Of a DNA stretch of 64,000 nt, positions 45,382-54,812 are shown in pieces; within the stretch, counting starts at the first letter, position 1, and every line of letters begins with the position of its first letter. The translations under genes and the position numbers were made by a program. This DNA comes from Flammeovirgaceae bacterium UBA976 (GTDB taxonomy: Bacteria; Bacteroidota; Bacteroidia; Cytophagales; Cyclobacteriaceae): positions 26,900 to 90,899 of the forward strand of contig DBBU01000052.1 in NCBI GenBank assembly GCA_002292365.1, in the 5' to 3' direction. The notes beneath the pieces are model-generated. The model searched no databases and was not told the origin of the DNA. It saw only the letters and a list, made by a program, of their open reading frames with translations.

Positions 45382-46368
45382 ATGAGGATATTATGTCTAC
45401 TCTTTGTTTCTCTTTTATTAAATGGATGTAGTGAAGACCCCTGTCGTTCCCATCCCGAGGGAAAGCCTGCGACGATAGAAATTGAAGTAAATAGGCTTGA
45501 GAAAAATTTATTTATGGCTCAAGAGGTCAGGGATGTAGAAAAATTTCTTCAAATGCATCAGCAAATGGCGGCACGAATGTTTCATCTCAATGAGTATCCC
45601 GATGAAAAAATATTAGCTGAACGTATTTTTGGATTAGTACAAAACGAGTTTATAGACACCCTGTACGTCGAGGCGAATGAAGCCTTTGATCAGCCCCTGT
45701 TTGAAAAAACAATGAATATTTCTTTAGGGTGGTTGAAATATTATTTTCCTGAGATGACAGTTCCCAAAGTTCAAACCATGGTGAGTGGATTGTATAATGA
45801 TTTAGTCATTTCTAAGGATCTCATAATTATTGGCCTAGATTTTTTTATTGGGGAGAAAGCGTCTTATCGGCCCAAAGAAGTTCCACAATATATCTTAAGA
45901 AGGTATGATTCCAAGTATATGACTCCAACCATCCTGAAATTTTTCATTGCCGATTATTGTTCAAGTGGAGATGAAGAGACATTATTGTCCGAAATGATTG
46001 ATTATGGGAAGATTTATTATTTACTAGGAAGCATAATGCCTTGCACGCCAGATGACTTGATCTTAGGGTTTACAGCAAAGGAAATTCTAGATGTATACGC
46101 CTACCAAGAATTGATTTGGTCTCGGATTATCGAAGAGAAATGGCTTTACGTGACGGATGAGTTCACCAAGAAAAAAATGCTGGGAGAACGGCCAAAAACG
46201 ATCGAGTTGGGAGACGAATGCCCTGGAAGAGTTGGTGCTTGGATTGGGTGGCAAATTGTAAAACAGTATATGGATGAGACGGGCAGCACCATGCAAGAAT
46301 TGATGGCCAATCGCAATCACCATGAAATTTTTGCACAAAGCAAATATAAGCCCAAGAACAGGAGTTAA
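45382..46368 (+). CDS. gldB: Gliding motility lipoprotein GldB
   Basis: This 328-residue lipoprotein (lipobox LNGC; start at the ATG 45382) resembles GldB, needed for gliding in Flavobacterium. The stretch IEVNRLEKNLFMAQ, then the region FPEMTVPKVQTMVSGLYND, and LYGKIYYLLGSIMPCTPDDLILGFTAKE-like residues near 260 are typical. A longer frame from 45280 would place 34 extra residues before the signal peptide. gldC, a usual neighbour, is not present; a DUF6134 gene follows instead. Confidence 0.85.
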   Translation: MRILCLLFVSLLLNGCSEDPCRSHPEGKPATIEIEVNRLEKNLFMAQEVRDVEKFLQMHQQMAARMFHLNEYPDEKILAERIFGLVQNEFIDTLYVEANEAFDQPLFEKTMNISLGWLKYYFPEMTVPKVQTMVSGLYNDLVISKDLIIIGLDFFIGEKASYRPKEVPQYILRRYDSKYMTPTILKFFIADYCSSGDEETLLSEMIDYGKIYYLLGSIMPCTPDDLILGFTAKEILDVYAYQELIWSRIIEEKWLYVTDEFTKKKMLGERPKTIELGDECPGRVGAWIGWQIVKQYMDETGSTMQELMANRNHHEIFAQSKYKPKNRS

Positions 46369-46435
46369 CATTCCTTTTTATAATCCAAAAAAATAGTTTT
46401 AAATTGATCAACTTTATACTCTATTTAACCCTTGA

Positions 46436-47068
46436 TTGTTGGCTTTGAAGTTTTCTGTTATTTTCTTTCTTATGCTTTGCTCATCGCTGGGTCAAGCACA
46501 ACTGCTGAGATATCAAGTATTTAAGTCAAAGAAGGAAATAGGTACCATGACGGTTAGTCGGGTTAGTTCTTTGAGTGAAGTGATCTATGAAAGCATAACT
46601 GAAGTAAGGTATAAAATTCTCATAGAGTTGGAGATCAAATACGTGTTGCAAGAGACTTTTGAGCAAGGTATTTTGATGCGAGGCCATGGATTTAGTAGTT
46701 TGAATGGGTCTAAGAAAATTACCTATGATATTGTCAAGAAAGAGGAGGGTTATGTACTAAGGTCTGAAGATATTCTTCAACGTATATCCTTTGAAACAAT
46801 TATGTATTCCGCCGCTAAAATTCATTTTGAAGAACCAAAAGATAGTCAGCCGGTATTTTCTCAACATTTTGCAACTTATTTGAATTTTAAAGAAATCAAA
46901 CCTCATTATTACCTATTGACATCACCGCAAGGAGAAAACTATTATAGATATGAAAATGGGATCTGTACTGAGGTAACCGTAATTCGAGATTTTGGGACCC
47001 TATACTTCAATTTAATGCCAGAAAGCTATGTAATTGTAAATAAGTCTGATTCGTTAGATAATAAATAA
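46436..47068 (+). CDS. DUF6134-family secreted protein
   Basis: This 210-residue protein has a signal peptide (about 1-20, GQAQ) and a beta-rich mature part (RYQVFKSKKEIGTMTVSRV). It fits DUF6134, a Bacteroidota family of unknown role. The start at 46436 is TTG; the first in-frame ATG would cut the signal peptide. It lies 67 bases after gldB, on the same strand. Confidence 0.7.
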   Translation: MLALKFSVIFFLMLCSSLGQAQLLRYQVFKSKKEIGTMTVSRVSSLSEVIYESITEVRYKILIELEIKYVLQETFEQGILMRGHGFSSLNGSKKITYDIVKKEEGYVLRSEDILQRISFETIMYSAAKIHFEEPKDSQPVFSQHFATYLNFKEIKPHYYLLTSPQGENYYRYENGICTEVTVIRDFGTLYFNLMPESYVIVNKSDSLDNK

Positions 47069-47159
47069 GACTCTCTAAACAAAAAAAAGAGATTCTTGTG
47101 GCTCCTAAACAAGTAAATAAGGGTTGAGAGTTTAGATGAGGGGTCAGTAGGGTAGCTGA

Positions 47160-48113
47160 TTATTTATCAAAAAAAGCATCTACAAAAGTTTTTTTATTGA
47201 ATACTTGTAGGTGCTCTATTCCTTCTCCGATACCAATGTATTTTACAGGGATTTTAAATTGGTCAGAGATACCTATAACGACACCCCCTTTGGCGGTACC
47301 GTCCAATTTGGTCACGGCTAGGGCACTTACCTCCGTTGCTTTGGTAAATTCTGTCGCTTGAACAAAAGCATTTTGACCGGTACTGCCGTCCACAACTAAT
47401 AGGACCTCATGGGGAGCTTCGGGAACAAACTTCTTAATAACATTCTTAATCTTACCCAATTCGTTCATGAGGTTTACCTTCGTATGTAGCCTGCCTGCAG
47501 TATCGATGATTACAACATCTGCACCTTCTTCTTTGGCTTGTTTGACCGCTTCATAGGCTACGGCAGCCGGATCAGTATGCATGCCTTTAGAAACGACGGG
47601 TACGCCTACCCGTTCACCCCATAAAATAAGCTGATCCACAGCGGCGGCGCGAAAGGTATCTGCGGCACCTAAAATAACTTTTTTATCGAGGGATTTCAGC
47701 TGAGCCGCTAGTTTTCCGATGGTGGTGGTTTTGCCCACACCATTTACGCCAACGACCAAAATCACAAAGGGGCCTTCTACTTTGGGGATTTCAAAAGAAT
47801 CGAGATCAGTCGTGTTATTTTCTATAAGTAAACTCGCAATTTCAGTCCTTAAGATTTCGTTAAGTTCGGAAGTCGACACGTATTTATCTTTGGCTATGCG
47901 CGCTTCAATCTTAGCAATGATTTTTAGGGTTGTTTCAATACCTACATCAGAATTGATGAGTACTTCTTCCAGATCATCGAGCACCGTATCATCGATACTA
48001 GATTTACCGATGACGGCTTTGCTCAGCTTTTTGAGAAAGCCTTGTTTTGCCTTTTTTAGGCCTTTTTCTAAATTTTCTTTTTTCTTTTTTGAAAAAACAT
48101 CAAATAATCCCAT
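47160..48113 (-). CDS. ftsY: Signal recognition particle receptor FtsY
   Basis: FtsY docks SRP-ribosome complexes at the inner membrane through GTP hydrolysis. The 317-residue protein has an N domain (about 20-100) and G domain with GVNGVGKT (122-129), DTFRAAA, the DTAGR motif and TKLDGTAKGG. The N-terminus is Lys-rich, in place of the long acidic region of E. coli. It lies downstream of the ribosomal protein genes behind a weak terminator. Confidence 0.95.
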   Translation of the reverse strand: MGLFDVFSKKKKENLEKGLKKAKQGFLKKLSKAVIGKSSIDDTVLDDLEEVLINSDVGIETTLKIIAKIEARIAKDKYVSTSELNEILRTEIASLLIENNTTDLDSFEIPKVEGPFVILVVGVNGVGKTTTIGKLAAQLKSLDKKVILGAADTFRAAAVDQLILWGERVGVPVVSKGMHTDPAAVAYEAVKQAKEEGADVVIIDTAGRLHTKVNLMNELGKIKNVIKKFVPEAPHEVLLVVDGSTGQNAFVQATEFTKATEVSALAVTKLDGTAKGGVVIGISDQFKIPVKYIGIGEGIEHLQVFNKKTFVDAFFDK

Positions 48114-48149
48114 ATCAAAATTCAGTTTGCGAACTTTTCGATAGAATTT

Positions 48150-48177
48150 AAAAAAAAAGCCGACTTTGCTGGTCGAC
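48150..48177 (-). terminator. Intrinsic terminator between DUF4295 and ftsY
   Basis: On the minus strand GTCGAC (48172-48177) pairs with GTCGGC (48159-48164), one wobble, across a 7-base loop, and is followed by about eight T (48150-48158). It would end part of the ribosomal protein message, with some read-through into ftsY. Confidence 0.65.
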
Positions 48178-48203
48178 CTATTTCTTACAAAAAGTTGGCA
48201 TAA

Positions 48204-48353
48204 TTATTTAGCCAATACCTTTTTTACATCTGCTTCTGCAACCATCTCTTCTTTAAAAGAGTAAGCACCGCTGGCAGTTTTTACAGTTCTAATGACTTTA
48301 GCGAATTTTGCACCTCCGGGTTGTTTTAGCGTTGCTACTACTTTCTTTGCCAT
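48204..48353 (-). CDS. DUF4295-family small protein
   Basis: This 49-residue protein fits DUF4295, always found next to rpmG in Bacteroidota, and suspected to be ribosome-associated. The sequence begins MAKKVVATLKQPGGAKFAK. It is 2 bases after rpmG and is followed by a terminator and ftsY. Its role is unknown. Confidence 0.85.
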   Translation of the reverse strand: MAKKVVATLKQPGGAKFAKVIRTVKTASGAYSFKEEMVAEADVKKVLAK

Positions 48354-48355
48354 GA

Positions 48356-48538
48356 CTACTTAATTTCCTTATGAATAGTTTTTTTTCTTAGAATGGGATT
48401 GTATTTCTTTACCTCCAATCTTTCGGGAGTGTTTTTCCTATTTTTGGTAGTGATGTAGCGAGAGGTGCCCGGCTTGCCCGTAGCTTTGTGCTCTGTACAC
48501 TCCATAATTACCTGTATTCTATTACCTTTTTTGGCCAT
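48356..48538 (-). CDS. rpmG: 50S ribosomal protein L33
   Basis: This 60-residue protein is L33 of the large ribosomal subunit. The family pattern [12 protein letters not shown], then [22 protein letters not shown] is clear. There is only one cysteine, so this is a zinc-free type. It lies between rpmB and DUF4295. Confidence 0.95.
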   Translation of the reverse strand: MAKKGNRIQVIMECTEHKATGKPGTSRYITTKNRKNTPERLEVKKYNPILRKKTIHKEIK

Positions 48539-48549
48539 TTTATTGACTT

Positions 48550-48789
48550 TTATACTAATTTGTTACCGTTAGCTCTTGCTTTTCTAAGCACAGCATTGAT
48601 ACCATTCTTGTTGATGGTACGTAGTGCTGTTGATGAAACTTTTAGTGTGATCCATGTATCTTGCTCAGGGATGTAAAATCTTTTCTTATGTAGATTGGGA
48701 AAGAATTTTCTTTTGGTCTTGTTGTTGGCCTTAGAAACATTATTCCCGCTTCTTGCTCTCTTACCTGTAATATCACAAACTTTTGACAT
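48550..48789 (-). CDS. rpmB: 50S ribosomal protein L28
   Basis: This 79-residue protein is L28 of the large subunit. It begins [20 protein letters not shown] and has the family features [14 protein letters not shown] and [14 protein letters not shown]. It lies 11 bases before rpmG and 80 bases after the small DUF5522 gene on the same strand. Confidence 0.96.
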   Translation of the reverse strand: MSKVCDITGKRARSGNNVSKANNKTKRKFFPNLHKKRFYIPEQDTWITLKVSSTALRTINKNGINAVLRKARANGNKLV

Positions 48790-48869
48790 AATTTTTACGC
48801 TTTTTGAAAACGGTCTGCAAATATCACCATAATAGTTTTATTACCAAATGCTGAGCCCTCATTTTTAAT

Positions 48870-49031
48870 TTATTTTGTTGGATAAGGGCAATTTTTGCAT
48901 CTAGAGACACAACAAAAACCCCTTTTGAGATGGTATAAAGCGGTAAATACCAGTAGCCCTTCTTTGTTAAAATAATAATCTGTCTTTTCTAAGGGAGGGG
49001 TTTCTGCCTTCTTTCCTTTATATGATGTCAA
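48870..49031 (-). CDS. DUF5522-family small cysteine-rich protein
   Basis: This 53-residue reading frame fits DUF5522: TDYYFNKEGLLVFTALYHLKRG followed by the cysteine cluster CC-x3-C-x2-C (CCVSRCKNCPY). The four Cys could bind zinc or iron; this is inferred. A TAG lies a few codons upstream in frame; the only start I can offer is the TTG at 49029-49031. It lies upstream of rpmB and divergent from rocD, in what would otherwise look like a 316-base gap (48790-49105). Confidence 0.75.
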   Translation of the reverse strand: MTSYKGKKAETPPLEKTDYYFNKEGLLVFTALYHLKRGFCCVSRCKNCPYPTK

Positions 49032-49047
49032 ATTCTTATAAATCTAG

Positions 49048-49055
49048 TATTTTTG
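49048..49055 (+). promoter_or_regulatory. Candidate -7 box (TATTTTTG) for rocD
   Basis: It fits TAnnTTTG and lies about 50 bases before the ATG at 49106. No clear -33 element is visible. Confidence 0.4.
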
Positions 49056-49105
49056 TAATAACCGCGGAGCAAATGGTTTAGTTCCACAAACAAAGATGAG
49101 AATTT

Positions 49106-50347
49106 ATGATAGAAAGCACAACAAAGAGTGAAGAGCTCATCCGTCTTGAGGCCCAGTACGGGGCGCACAATTATCACCCTTTACCCGTAGTTTTGGCCAA
49201 AGGGCTTGGGGCCAAGGTTTTGGATGTAGAAGGGAAAGAATATTTTGATTTTCTATCGGCTTATTCGGCCGTGAATCAAGGCCATTGTCATCCAAAAATT
49301 TTAAAAGCATTGACAGATCAGGCGTCGAGGTTGACATTAACTTCACGCGCGTTTCACAACGATGTGCTGGGTAAATACGAGCAATTCATCACTACGTTAT
49401 TTGGCTACGACAAAGTTTTGCCGATGAATACAGGTGTAGAAGGAGGAGAGACCGCCAATAAGCTGGCGAGAAAGTGGGGATATGAGCACAAAGGCATTCC
49501 CGAAAATCAAGCTAAGATTATCTTTGCAAAGGGTAATTTTTGGGGGCGTACGTTGGCGGCGATCAGTAGTTCGGATGATCCAGTGTCTTACAAGGGATTC
49601 GGGCCTTATATGCCCGGCTATGAACTCATTCCTTATAATGACCTCCAAGCACTACAACAAAAACTTCAAGATCCAACGGTGGCCGCTTTTATGGTTGAGC
49701 CCATTCAGGGAGAGGCCGGTGTCGTGGTGCCCGATGAGGGTTATCTTGCAGGTGTTCGGGCCTTGTGTACTCAGCACAACGTCTTATTCATCGCGGATGA
49801 AGTACAAACGGGTATTGCCAGGACGGGTAAAATGTTGGCTTGTGATTATGAAGATGCAAGGCCAGATATTTTGATATTGGGGAAAGCTATTTCGGGAGGC
49901 GTACTTCCTGTATCCGCGATCTTGGCGGACGATGAGGTCATGCTGACCATTAAACCGGGAGAACATGGCTCTACTTATGGAGGTAATCCTTTGGCTTGCA
50001 AAGTGGCACAAGCCGCTTTAGAAGTCGTGGTTGATGAAAACCTAGCTCAAAAGTCCCAAGTACTCGGAGACCTATTTCGTAAGGAGCTGACGGATTTTAT
50101 GATAACCCATGAGATGGTTCAAACGGTTCGAGGCAAAGGATTGCTCAATGCTTTGGTGATCAATGACACAGAAGAGAGCAGCACCGCATGGGATCTTTGT
50201 GTAGCCCTGAAAGAAAATGGATTACTGGCCAAACCCACACATGGTAACATCATTCGGTTTGCGCCTCCGCTGGTCATCACCGAGGGAGAATTAAATCATT
50301 GTTTAGAGATCATTAAGCAGACGATTGCAGATTTTAATTTTGGTTAA
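49106..50347 (+). CDS. rocD: Ornithine aminotransferase
   Basis: This 413-residue PLP enzyme moves the delta-amino group of ornithine to 2-oxoglutarate. The PLP lysine is K260 (ILGKAISGG), and the family stretches [19 protein letters not shown] and [14 protein letters not shown] are present. It lies between the DUF5522/rpmB genes and a TauE-type permease, as a single unit with its own promoter. Confidence 0.93.
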   Translation: MIESTTKSEELIRLEAQYGAHNYHPLPVVLAKGLGAKVLDVEGKEYFDFLSAYSAVNQGHCHPKILKALTDQASRLTLTSRAFHNDVLGKYEQFITTLFGYDKVLPMNTGVEGGETANKLARKWGYEHKGIPENQAKIIFAKGNFWGRTLAAISSSDDPVSYKGFGPYMPGYELIPYNDLQALQQKLQDPTVAAFMVEPIQGEAGVVVPDEGYLAGVRALCTQHNVLFIADEVQTGIARTGKMLACDYEDARPDILILGKAISGGVLPVSAILADDEVMLTIKPGEHGSTYGGNPLACKVAQAALEVVVDENLAQKSQVLGDLFRKELTDFMITHEMVQTVRGKGLLNALVINDTEESSTAWDLCVALKENGLLAKPTHGNIIRFAPPLVITEGELNHCLEIIKQTIADFNFG

Positions 50348-50421
50348 ATTTTCTTGCTCATAAGCGTATTATGGCCTACAAATTGAGGCCGGTTTCATAT
50401 TAATTAAATACGGTTAAGCAA

Positions 50422-51180
50422 ATGATAGGCCTTTTTAACTTCACCCTGACTTACCAACAAATACTCATTATGGCGTTCGTTGGTGTTTTCGTTGGGATGG
50501 CCAAAACAGGTATTCACGGAACAGGGATGGTAGCCGTCCCTTTGCTGGCGATTATTTTTGGCGGACGCGCTTCCAGCGGTATCATGTTGCCCATTCTCAT
50601 TTTGGGAGATTTTATGGCCGTTTATCACTACCGTAGTTATGCCCAATGGAAGCATTTGAAGCGGGTGTTGCCGTTTGCTTTTGTAGGGGTTTTACTTGGG
50701 ACCTACATAGGGATATTTATCGATGACGGGGTGTTTCGTCAAGTAATGGCAGTTATTATTTTTATAAGTGTTGGGATCATGTATTGGAATGATAAGCAGC
50801 AAATCCAAGGGACCTTTCAGAATTTACTATTTACCGCTGGATTGGGAATAGCTGGGGGATTTACGACGATGGTGGGTAATTTGGCAGGTTCGGTTATGGC
50901 CATTTATTTATTGTCTTTGAATCTATTGAAAAATCAGTTTATTGGCACGGCAGCGTGGTTTTTTTTGATCATCAATCTGGTTAAGGTACCTTTCCATGTA
51001 TACAGTTGGGAAACCATCACATGGGACTCGTTGTTTTTGGATTTATTAGTATTGCCGTTTATTACCATCGGCGCCTTTTTGGGAATTCAGATCGTTAAAC
51101 GCATTCCGGAGCAAATTTATCGTCGTTTTATTCTAGCGATGACCATTATTGCGGCGTTATTCATGATGTTTCAATCATAA
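50422..51180 (+). CDS. TauE/SafE-family membrane permease
   Basis: This 252-residue protein has about eight membrane helices and two TSUP-type repeats (GMAKTGIHGTGMVAVPLLA, then GGFTTMVGNLAGSVMAIYLLS). The family moves sulfite, sulfoacetate or other organic anions; the substrate here is unknown. It has its own gap on both sides. Confidence 0.85.
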   Translation: MIGLFNFTLTYQQILIMAFVGVFVGMAKTGIHGTGMVAVPLLAIIFGGRASSGIMLPILILGDFMAVYHYRSYAQWKHLKRVLPFAFVGVLLGTYIGIFIDDGVFRQVMAVIIFISVGIMYWNDKQQIQGTFQNLLFTAGLGIAGGFTTMVGNLAGSVMAIYLLSLNLLKNQFIGTAAWFFLIINLVKVPFHVYSWETITWDSLFLDLLVLPFITIGAFLGIQIVKRIPEQIYRRFILAMTIIAALFMMFQS

Positions 51181-51218
51181 TTTATACTCAACTCAATCGA
51201 TTAATTATCTTTACAATT

Positions 51219-52190
51219 ATGCTCCGAAGACCTAGAAGAAACCGTAAGACCGAAGGCATCAGATCCCTGACACGACAGACGCAGGTCACCACTGATGATT
51301 TGGTATTTCCCTTATTCCTCATAGAAGGTTATAATAAGAAACAAGAAGTGGCATCCATGCCGGGTATTTATCGTCTGTCCTCAGACTTAATACTCAGAGA
51401 GATTGAATACTGTATGGGGTTGGGCATCAAGTCCTTTGATGTCTTTCCAGTCGTTTCAGACAAGGATAAAAATCAAGAGGCCAGTGAAGGATATCGCGAA
51501 GATTCTTTTTATCTAAGAGCACTTAAAGAAATTAAAGCAAGGTTACCTGAATCCCATATTATCACTGATATTGCCATGGATCCTTACAGCAGTGACGGAC
51601 ATGATGGCCTAGTGAAGGAGGGCATAGTACTTAACGATGCGACCTTAGAAATTTTAGGGAAAATGGCACTTGCACAGGCGGCGACTGGGATCGACATGAT
51701 CGGTCCTTCTGATATGATGGATGGCCGCGTGGGCTATTTGCGTGAACTGCTCGATCAACAAGGTTTCCAGGAAGTAGGAATTATGTCTTATACGGCTAAG
51801 TATGCCAGTGCTTTTTACGGGCCTTTTCGTGATGCGCTGGATTCAGCGCCCAAGTTTGGAGATAAGAAGACCTATCAAATGGACCCTGCCAACCGTGCAG
51901 AAGCCTTGATGGAAGCACAACTTGATTATGAAGAAGGGGCAGATGTATTGATGGTTAAACCTGCCTTGGCCTATCTGGACATCATCAGTGATCTCAAAGA
52001 AAATTTCCCACTTCCTATTGCGGCTTATAATGTGTCTGGAGAATATGCCATGGTCAAGGCTTCCGCACAAAATGGGTGGTTAGATGGTGAGCGGGCCATG
52101 CAAGAATCCTTGACTGCCATCAAGCGTGCAGGGGCCGACATCATTCTGACGTACTTTGCCAAAGAGTTCGCTGAGGGAAGGCGAAGGTGA
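51219..52190 (+). CDS. hemB: Porphobilinogen synthase
   Basis: HemB condenses two 5-aminolevulinate molecules to porphobilinogen in haem synthesis. The 323-residue protein has the two Schiff-base lysine regions (SYTAKYASAFYGPFRDA and MVKPALAYLD) and the family metal region. The C-terminus is short and basic (GRRR) where most relatives have a hydrophobic tail. Two stops (TGA TGA) follow directly. Other haem genes are not near. Confidence 0.95.
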   Translation: MLRRPRRNRKTEGIRSLTRQTQVTTDDLVFPLFLIEGYNKKQEVASMPGIYRLSSDLILREIEYCMGLGIKSFDVFPVVSDKDKNQEASEGYREDSFYLRALKEIKARLPESHIITDIAMDPYSSDGHDGLVKEGIVLNDATLEILGKMALAQAATGIDMIGPSDMMDGRVGYLRELLDQQGFQEVGIMSYTAKYASAFYGPFRDALDSAPKFGDKKTYQMDPANRAEALMEAQLDYEEGADVLMVKPALAYLDIISDLKENFPLPIAAYNVSGEYAMVKASAQNGWLDGERAMQESLTAIKRAGADIILTYFAKEFAEGRRR

Positions 52191-52701
52191 TGATTTTATG
52201 GGCTCAAAGACCAGTATTAAAGGTCTTTTGAGTGCAGGGGATTCTTGGGTAAATACAGTGACTTTTAAAGACGCCCTTCTCAAAGGGCTGAACTAAAGAG
52301 GAGGAACTAAAATAAAAATCAATCGCATTCCACGGAGCTTTGTCGACATCTTATTGAGCGTTTATATTGCATTGAGTTCTGCTCAGTACATTATTGAGTC
52401 TCGTCGTTTATTTTTCAGTTTCTTCTTGATAAAGAAGAAAATAGTGTTGAAATTAAACTCTTAGGCTTTTTCGGCTCAAGCTAATTTCAGTTTTTCTAAA
52501 GATTTGATTTTTGCTTGATTGTGGCAGTATTTGTGATATTGCTTTGCAAAGTTTTTATTTTTTGAGAAAAATAATACTGAAACCAATCAAGGTTAATAAA
52601 TAACCATAAGCTAGTCTAGAAGGGATTGGGATTATATGCTTCAAGGCATAAATCAGCGAGCGCTTTAATGCCGTCTGTTTTTTATTGGTAATCGTTTATG
52701 A
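52191..52701. other. Gap after hemB with a possible small frame and hairpin
   Basis: This 511-base gap holds no gene I can support. It carries a hairpin at 52206-52228 and a 32-codon frame from about 52199 (MGSKTSIKGLLSAGDSW and further) that I cannot match to a family. The rest is AT-rich with no match. Decayed coding DNA is possible. Confidence 0.5.
52206..52228 (+). terminator. Weak hairpin after hemB
   Basis: AAAGACC (52206-52212) pairs with GGTCTTT (52222-52228), loop of nine bases, about 15 bases after the hemB stop. Only a short T run follows, so it is weak as an intrinsic terminator. Confidence 0.4.
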
Positions 52702-53541
52702 TTATAAGACTCTGACATAGCCAACATATGGCAAAGCAGGGATAACTACTCTGATTTCAGGGATAACGATCGCTCCAATATCAAAAGAATTTTTCTTGGA
52801 GAGAATTCTTATGCCATGAATACCAAAATAAAAGCTATTTGGAATCACATAGTTCTCTGAGAGTAGTGCAATACTTTTGCTGATTCTATGAGTTCCGGAG
52901 ATCATTATGGCGGGATAATCCGATAATTTCCGATCTATGAGGCCATAGCCTGCTCCTATAGATAGATTTGTCTCAGATTGTCCTAAGGTAAAAACCCCAT
53001 ACCCCAAAGTTGCGGTTCCTTCATCAGCAAAGCCTGCCATGATAAATCCTCCACCCACATGAATATTTTCTGAAATACCAAATCCTACTTTAGGGGTAAG
53101 AAACCAAATTGGAGAGCCGAGAACCGTTGAAATAAACTCAAAACCACCGCCAATTGATATGTTTTCCGTGATGCCATAATTGAAAAAATTTGTGGTAACT
53201 AGTATGTTTTGATAATACCCCTTCCCTTTTTTTATGGGGATGCCGGTTGGCCCGAAAAAATATCTCGTATCATGCGGATTAGCAAATTCAAATTTTCCCA
53301 CATAATCATTGTTCACTATTGAACGTACATTTAAGGCAATCAAATTAAATTCACCATTTATCGTTTTTAAGAGGATTTTCCCATTGGCTTTTTTTGATAG
53401 GACTCCTTTGTATTCATCGCCATTTTTCATTTTAATGATAACAACCTGGTCTTTTTTTAGTGTGTCTGTTTGAGAAAACACATTATTGAAAGAAGAAGTT
53501 AACAAGCCAATGAGTATGATTTTAGATAGTAAGTGATACAT
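52702..53541 (-). CDS. Exported protein, Sm-like start plus beta-rich region, unknown function
   Basis: This 279-residue protein has a signal peptide (about 1-23, VFSQ), a segment that reads like a small Sm/SH3-type fold (VVIIKMKNGDEYKGVLSKK, about 33-51), then a Gly-rich beta region up to the end that could be an outer membrane barrel. I do not recognise the family. It lies at the end of a run of genes on the minus strand, behind a strong terminator from the DJ-1-type gene. Confidence 0.65.
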   Translation of the reverse strand: MYHLLSKIILIGLLTSSFNNVFSQTDTLKKDQVVIIKMKNGDEYKGVLSKKANGKILLKTINGEFNLIALNVRSIVNNDYVGKFEFANPHDTRYFFGPTGIPIKKGKGYYQNILVTTNFFNYGITENISIGGGFEFISTVLGSPIWFLTPKVGFGISENIHVGGGFIMAGFADEGTATLGYGVFTLGQSETNLSIGAGYGLIDRKLSDYPAIMISGTHRISKSIALLSENYVIPNSFYFGIHGIRILSKKNSFDIGAIVIPEIRVVIPALPYVGYVRVL

Positions 53542-53639
53542 TGTTTATGATTTTTAACGATTAGTATATAGCGTATTTAGATACTGCAGAGGACCGAAAA
53601 CACTTTCTTTTTTAAAAGTAATATACTTATTTAAATAAA

Positions 53640-53673
53640 AATAGCGGTTTGGGTACACACCCAAACCGCTATT
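53640..53673. terminator. Strong perfect-stem terminator (both directions)
   Basis: A 15-bp perfect stem, AATAGCGGTTTGGGT (53640-53654) with its complement (53659-53673), around the loop ACAC. An A run precedes it, so it can end transcription on the minus strand after the DJ-1-type gene, about 30 bases below its stop. Confidence 0.85.
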
Positions 53674-53699
53674 GCTTTCACCCTTATGATGAGTAGCTT

Positions 53700-54602
53700 T
53701 TAATTGAGTTCTTTCAATAGCGTTTCAGCGGCTAGTTTTCCTAAGTCATTTGATGCTAGAGGACTTGCGCCAGTGATTAATTTTCTATCAACAAAAACGG
53801 TGTTATCAGATTCAGTATTAATAATATAAGCACCTAGGCTTTTTAATTTTTCACTCAAACTGTTGATCATGTATCCAGGTAAATAACCTACCATTGGGGT
53901 CATTTCATCTATGGCATCAGGAAAAACAGCCATCTTATAACCCTCGTAAAGAAATTTTTGATTATCCAATGTTGTTGATAATAATGCAGCTGGCCCATGA
54001 CAAAGGGTAATGGTAAATAAGTCATTTTCATGTGCCCAATTTAAGACTTTTGCAACATTTCTATCTTCAGGAATACCAATCATAGCTCCATGTCCTCCTG
54101 GCACAAATACAGCAGCAAAAGAACTGTCATTTACAAATGAATGAGTGATGAAATCTGTCAATTTTATGGGTTGCTGAAAGCTCGATTTGTACTCATTATA
54201 AATAGCTTTTACATTCTCGTCCTCATTAGGGAAAGCCCACATTTCAAATACGGCAGGTTTGCCAGTAGGGGTTGCGATTTCAAAATCAAACCCTGCATTT
54301 TTAAGGTGTAACATTGGCACAAGCGACTCTATTGGGTGATTTCCGGTAGAAAATAATTTGCCATTTTTCATCTCCAAGTTTTTTTGCTCAGTGAAAATTA
54401 CCAAAATCTTCGACTTATCTCCTTGGTATTTGGTGTACTTGATCTCGCCAAAATCAGTTTTAGCAACGGTCCCTAAAGACAATGCTAAACTTGAGGGACT
54501 ATACGAACCATCATTTTCTAGTTTAGGTTGAGCCAGGACATAGATAATAGTAAATGTAACTATGAGAATACTCAACAACCCTATTAATATTTTTTTTATC
54601 AT
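53700..54602 (-). CDS. DJ-1/PfpI-superfamily protein, membrane-anchored (HchA-like)
   Basis: This 300-residue protein has an N-terminal membrane helix (about 4-24) then a class I glutamine amidotransferase-like fold. The nucleophile elbow is TLCHGPAALL with its Cys, and a preceding glutamate segment (GHGAMIGIPED). It resembles HchA/Hsp31-type chaperones and glyoxalases, which protect against carbonyl stress; the membrane anchor is unusual. A Crp/Fnr-type regulator gene lies upstream on the same strand. Confidence 0.8.
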   Translation of the reverse strand: MIKKILIGLLSILIVTFTIIYVLAQPKLENDGSYSPSSLALSLGTVAKTDFGEIKYTKYQGDKSKILVIFTEQKNLEMKNGKLFSTGNHPIESLVPMLHLKNAGFDFEIATPTGKPAVFEMWAFPNEDENVKAIYNEYKSSFQQPIKLTDFITHSFVNDSSFAAVFVPGGHGAMIGIPEDRNVAKVLNWAHENDLFTITLCHGPAALLSTTLDNQKFLYEGYKMAVFPDAIDEMTPMVGYLPGYMINSLSEKLKSLGAYIINTESDNTVFVDRKLITGASPLASNDLGKLAAETLLKELN

Positions 54603-54785
54603 GATGTTAATTTTTAAATTTCTATTTAAATAAAACTAGACTCATTCTCACTATAATTTCCTTATAAATCTACCTGATTCAAGGTGCTCAAAGACTTGAA
54701 TGCTCTCCTAAAAAGATCAATTTTAATAGGCTCACCTTTGAAACTATAATATCGAGGAGGACACAAAAATAGTACTTGGAGATCA

Positions 54786-54807
54786 GGTAAAAATTACCTT
54801 ATGGTAA
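54786..54807. promoter_or_regulatory. Clustered GGTAA/TTACC half-sites after the Crp-type gene
   Basis: GGTAA (54786-54790), TTACC (54794-54798) and GGTAA (54803-54807) alternate with spacers of three and four bases. This makes two overlapping inverted repeats in the 210-base gap between the regulator gene and the DJ-1-type gene. It could be an operator or RNA hairpin. No direct evidence of function. Confidence 0.35.
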
Positions 54808-54812
54808 GAAAG

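Noticed and set aside
52080..52283. Minus-strand 67-codon frame across the hemB end
   Set aside because: It lies opposite hemB and has no family features.
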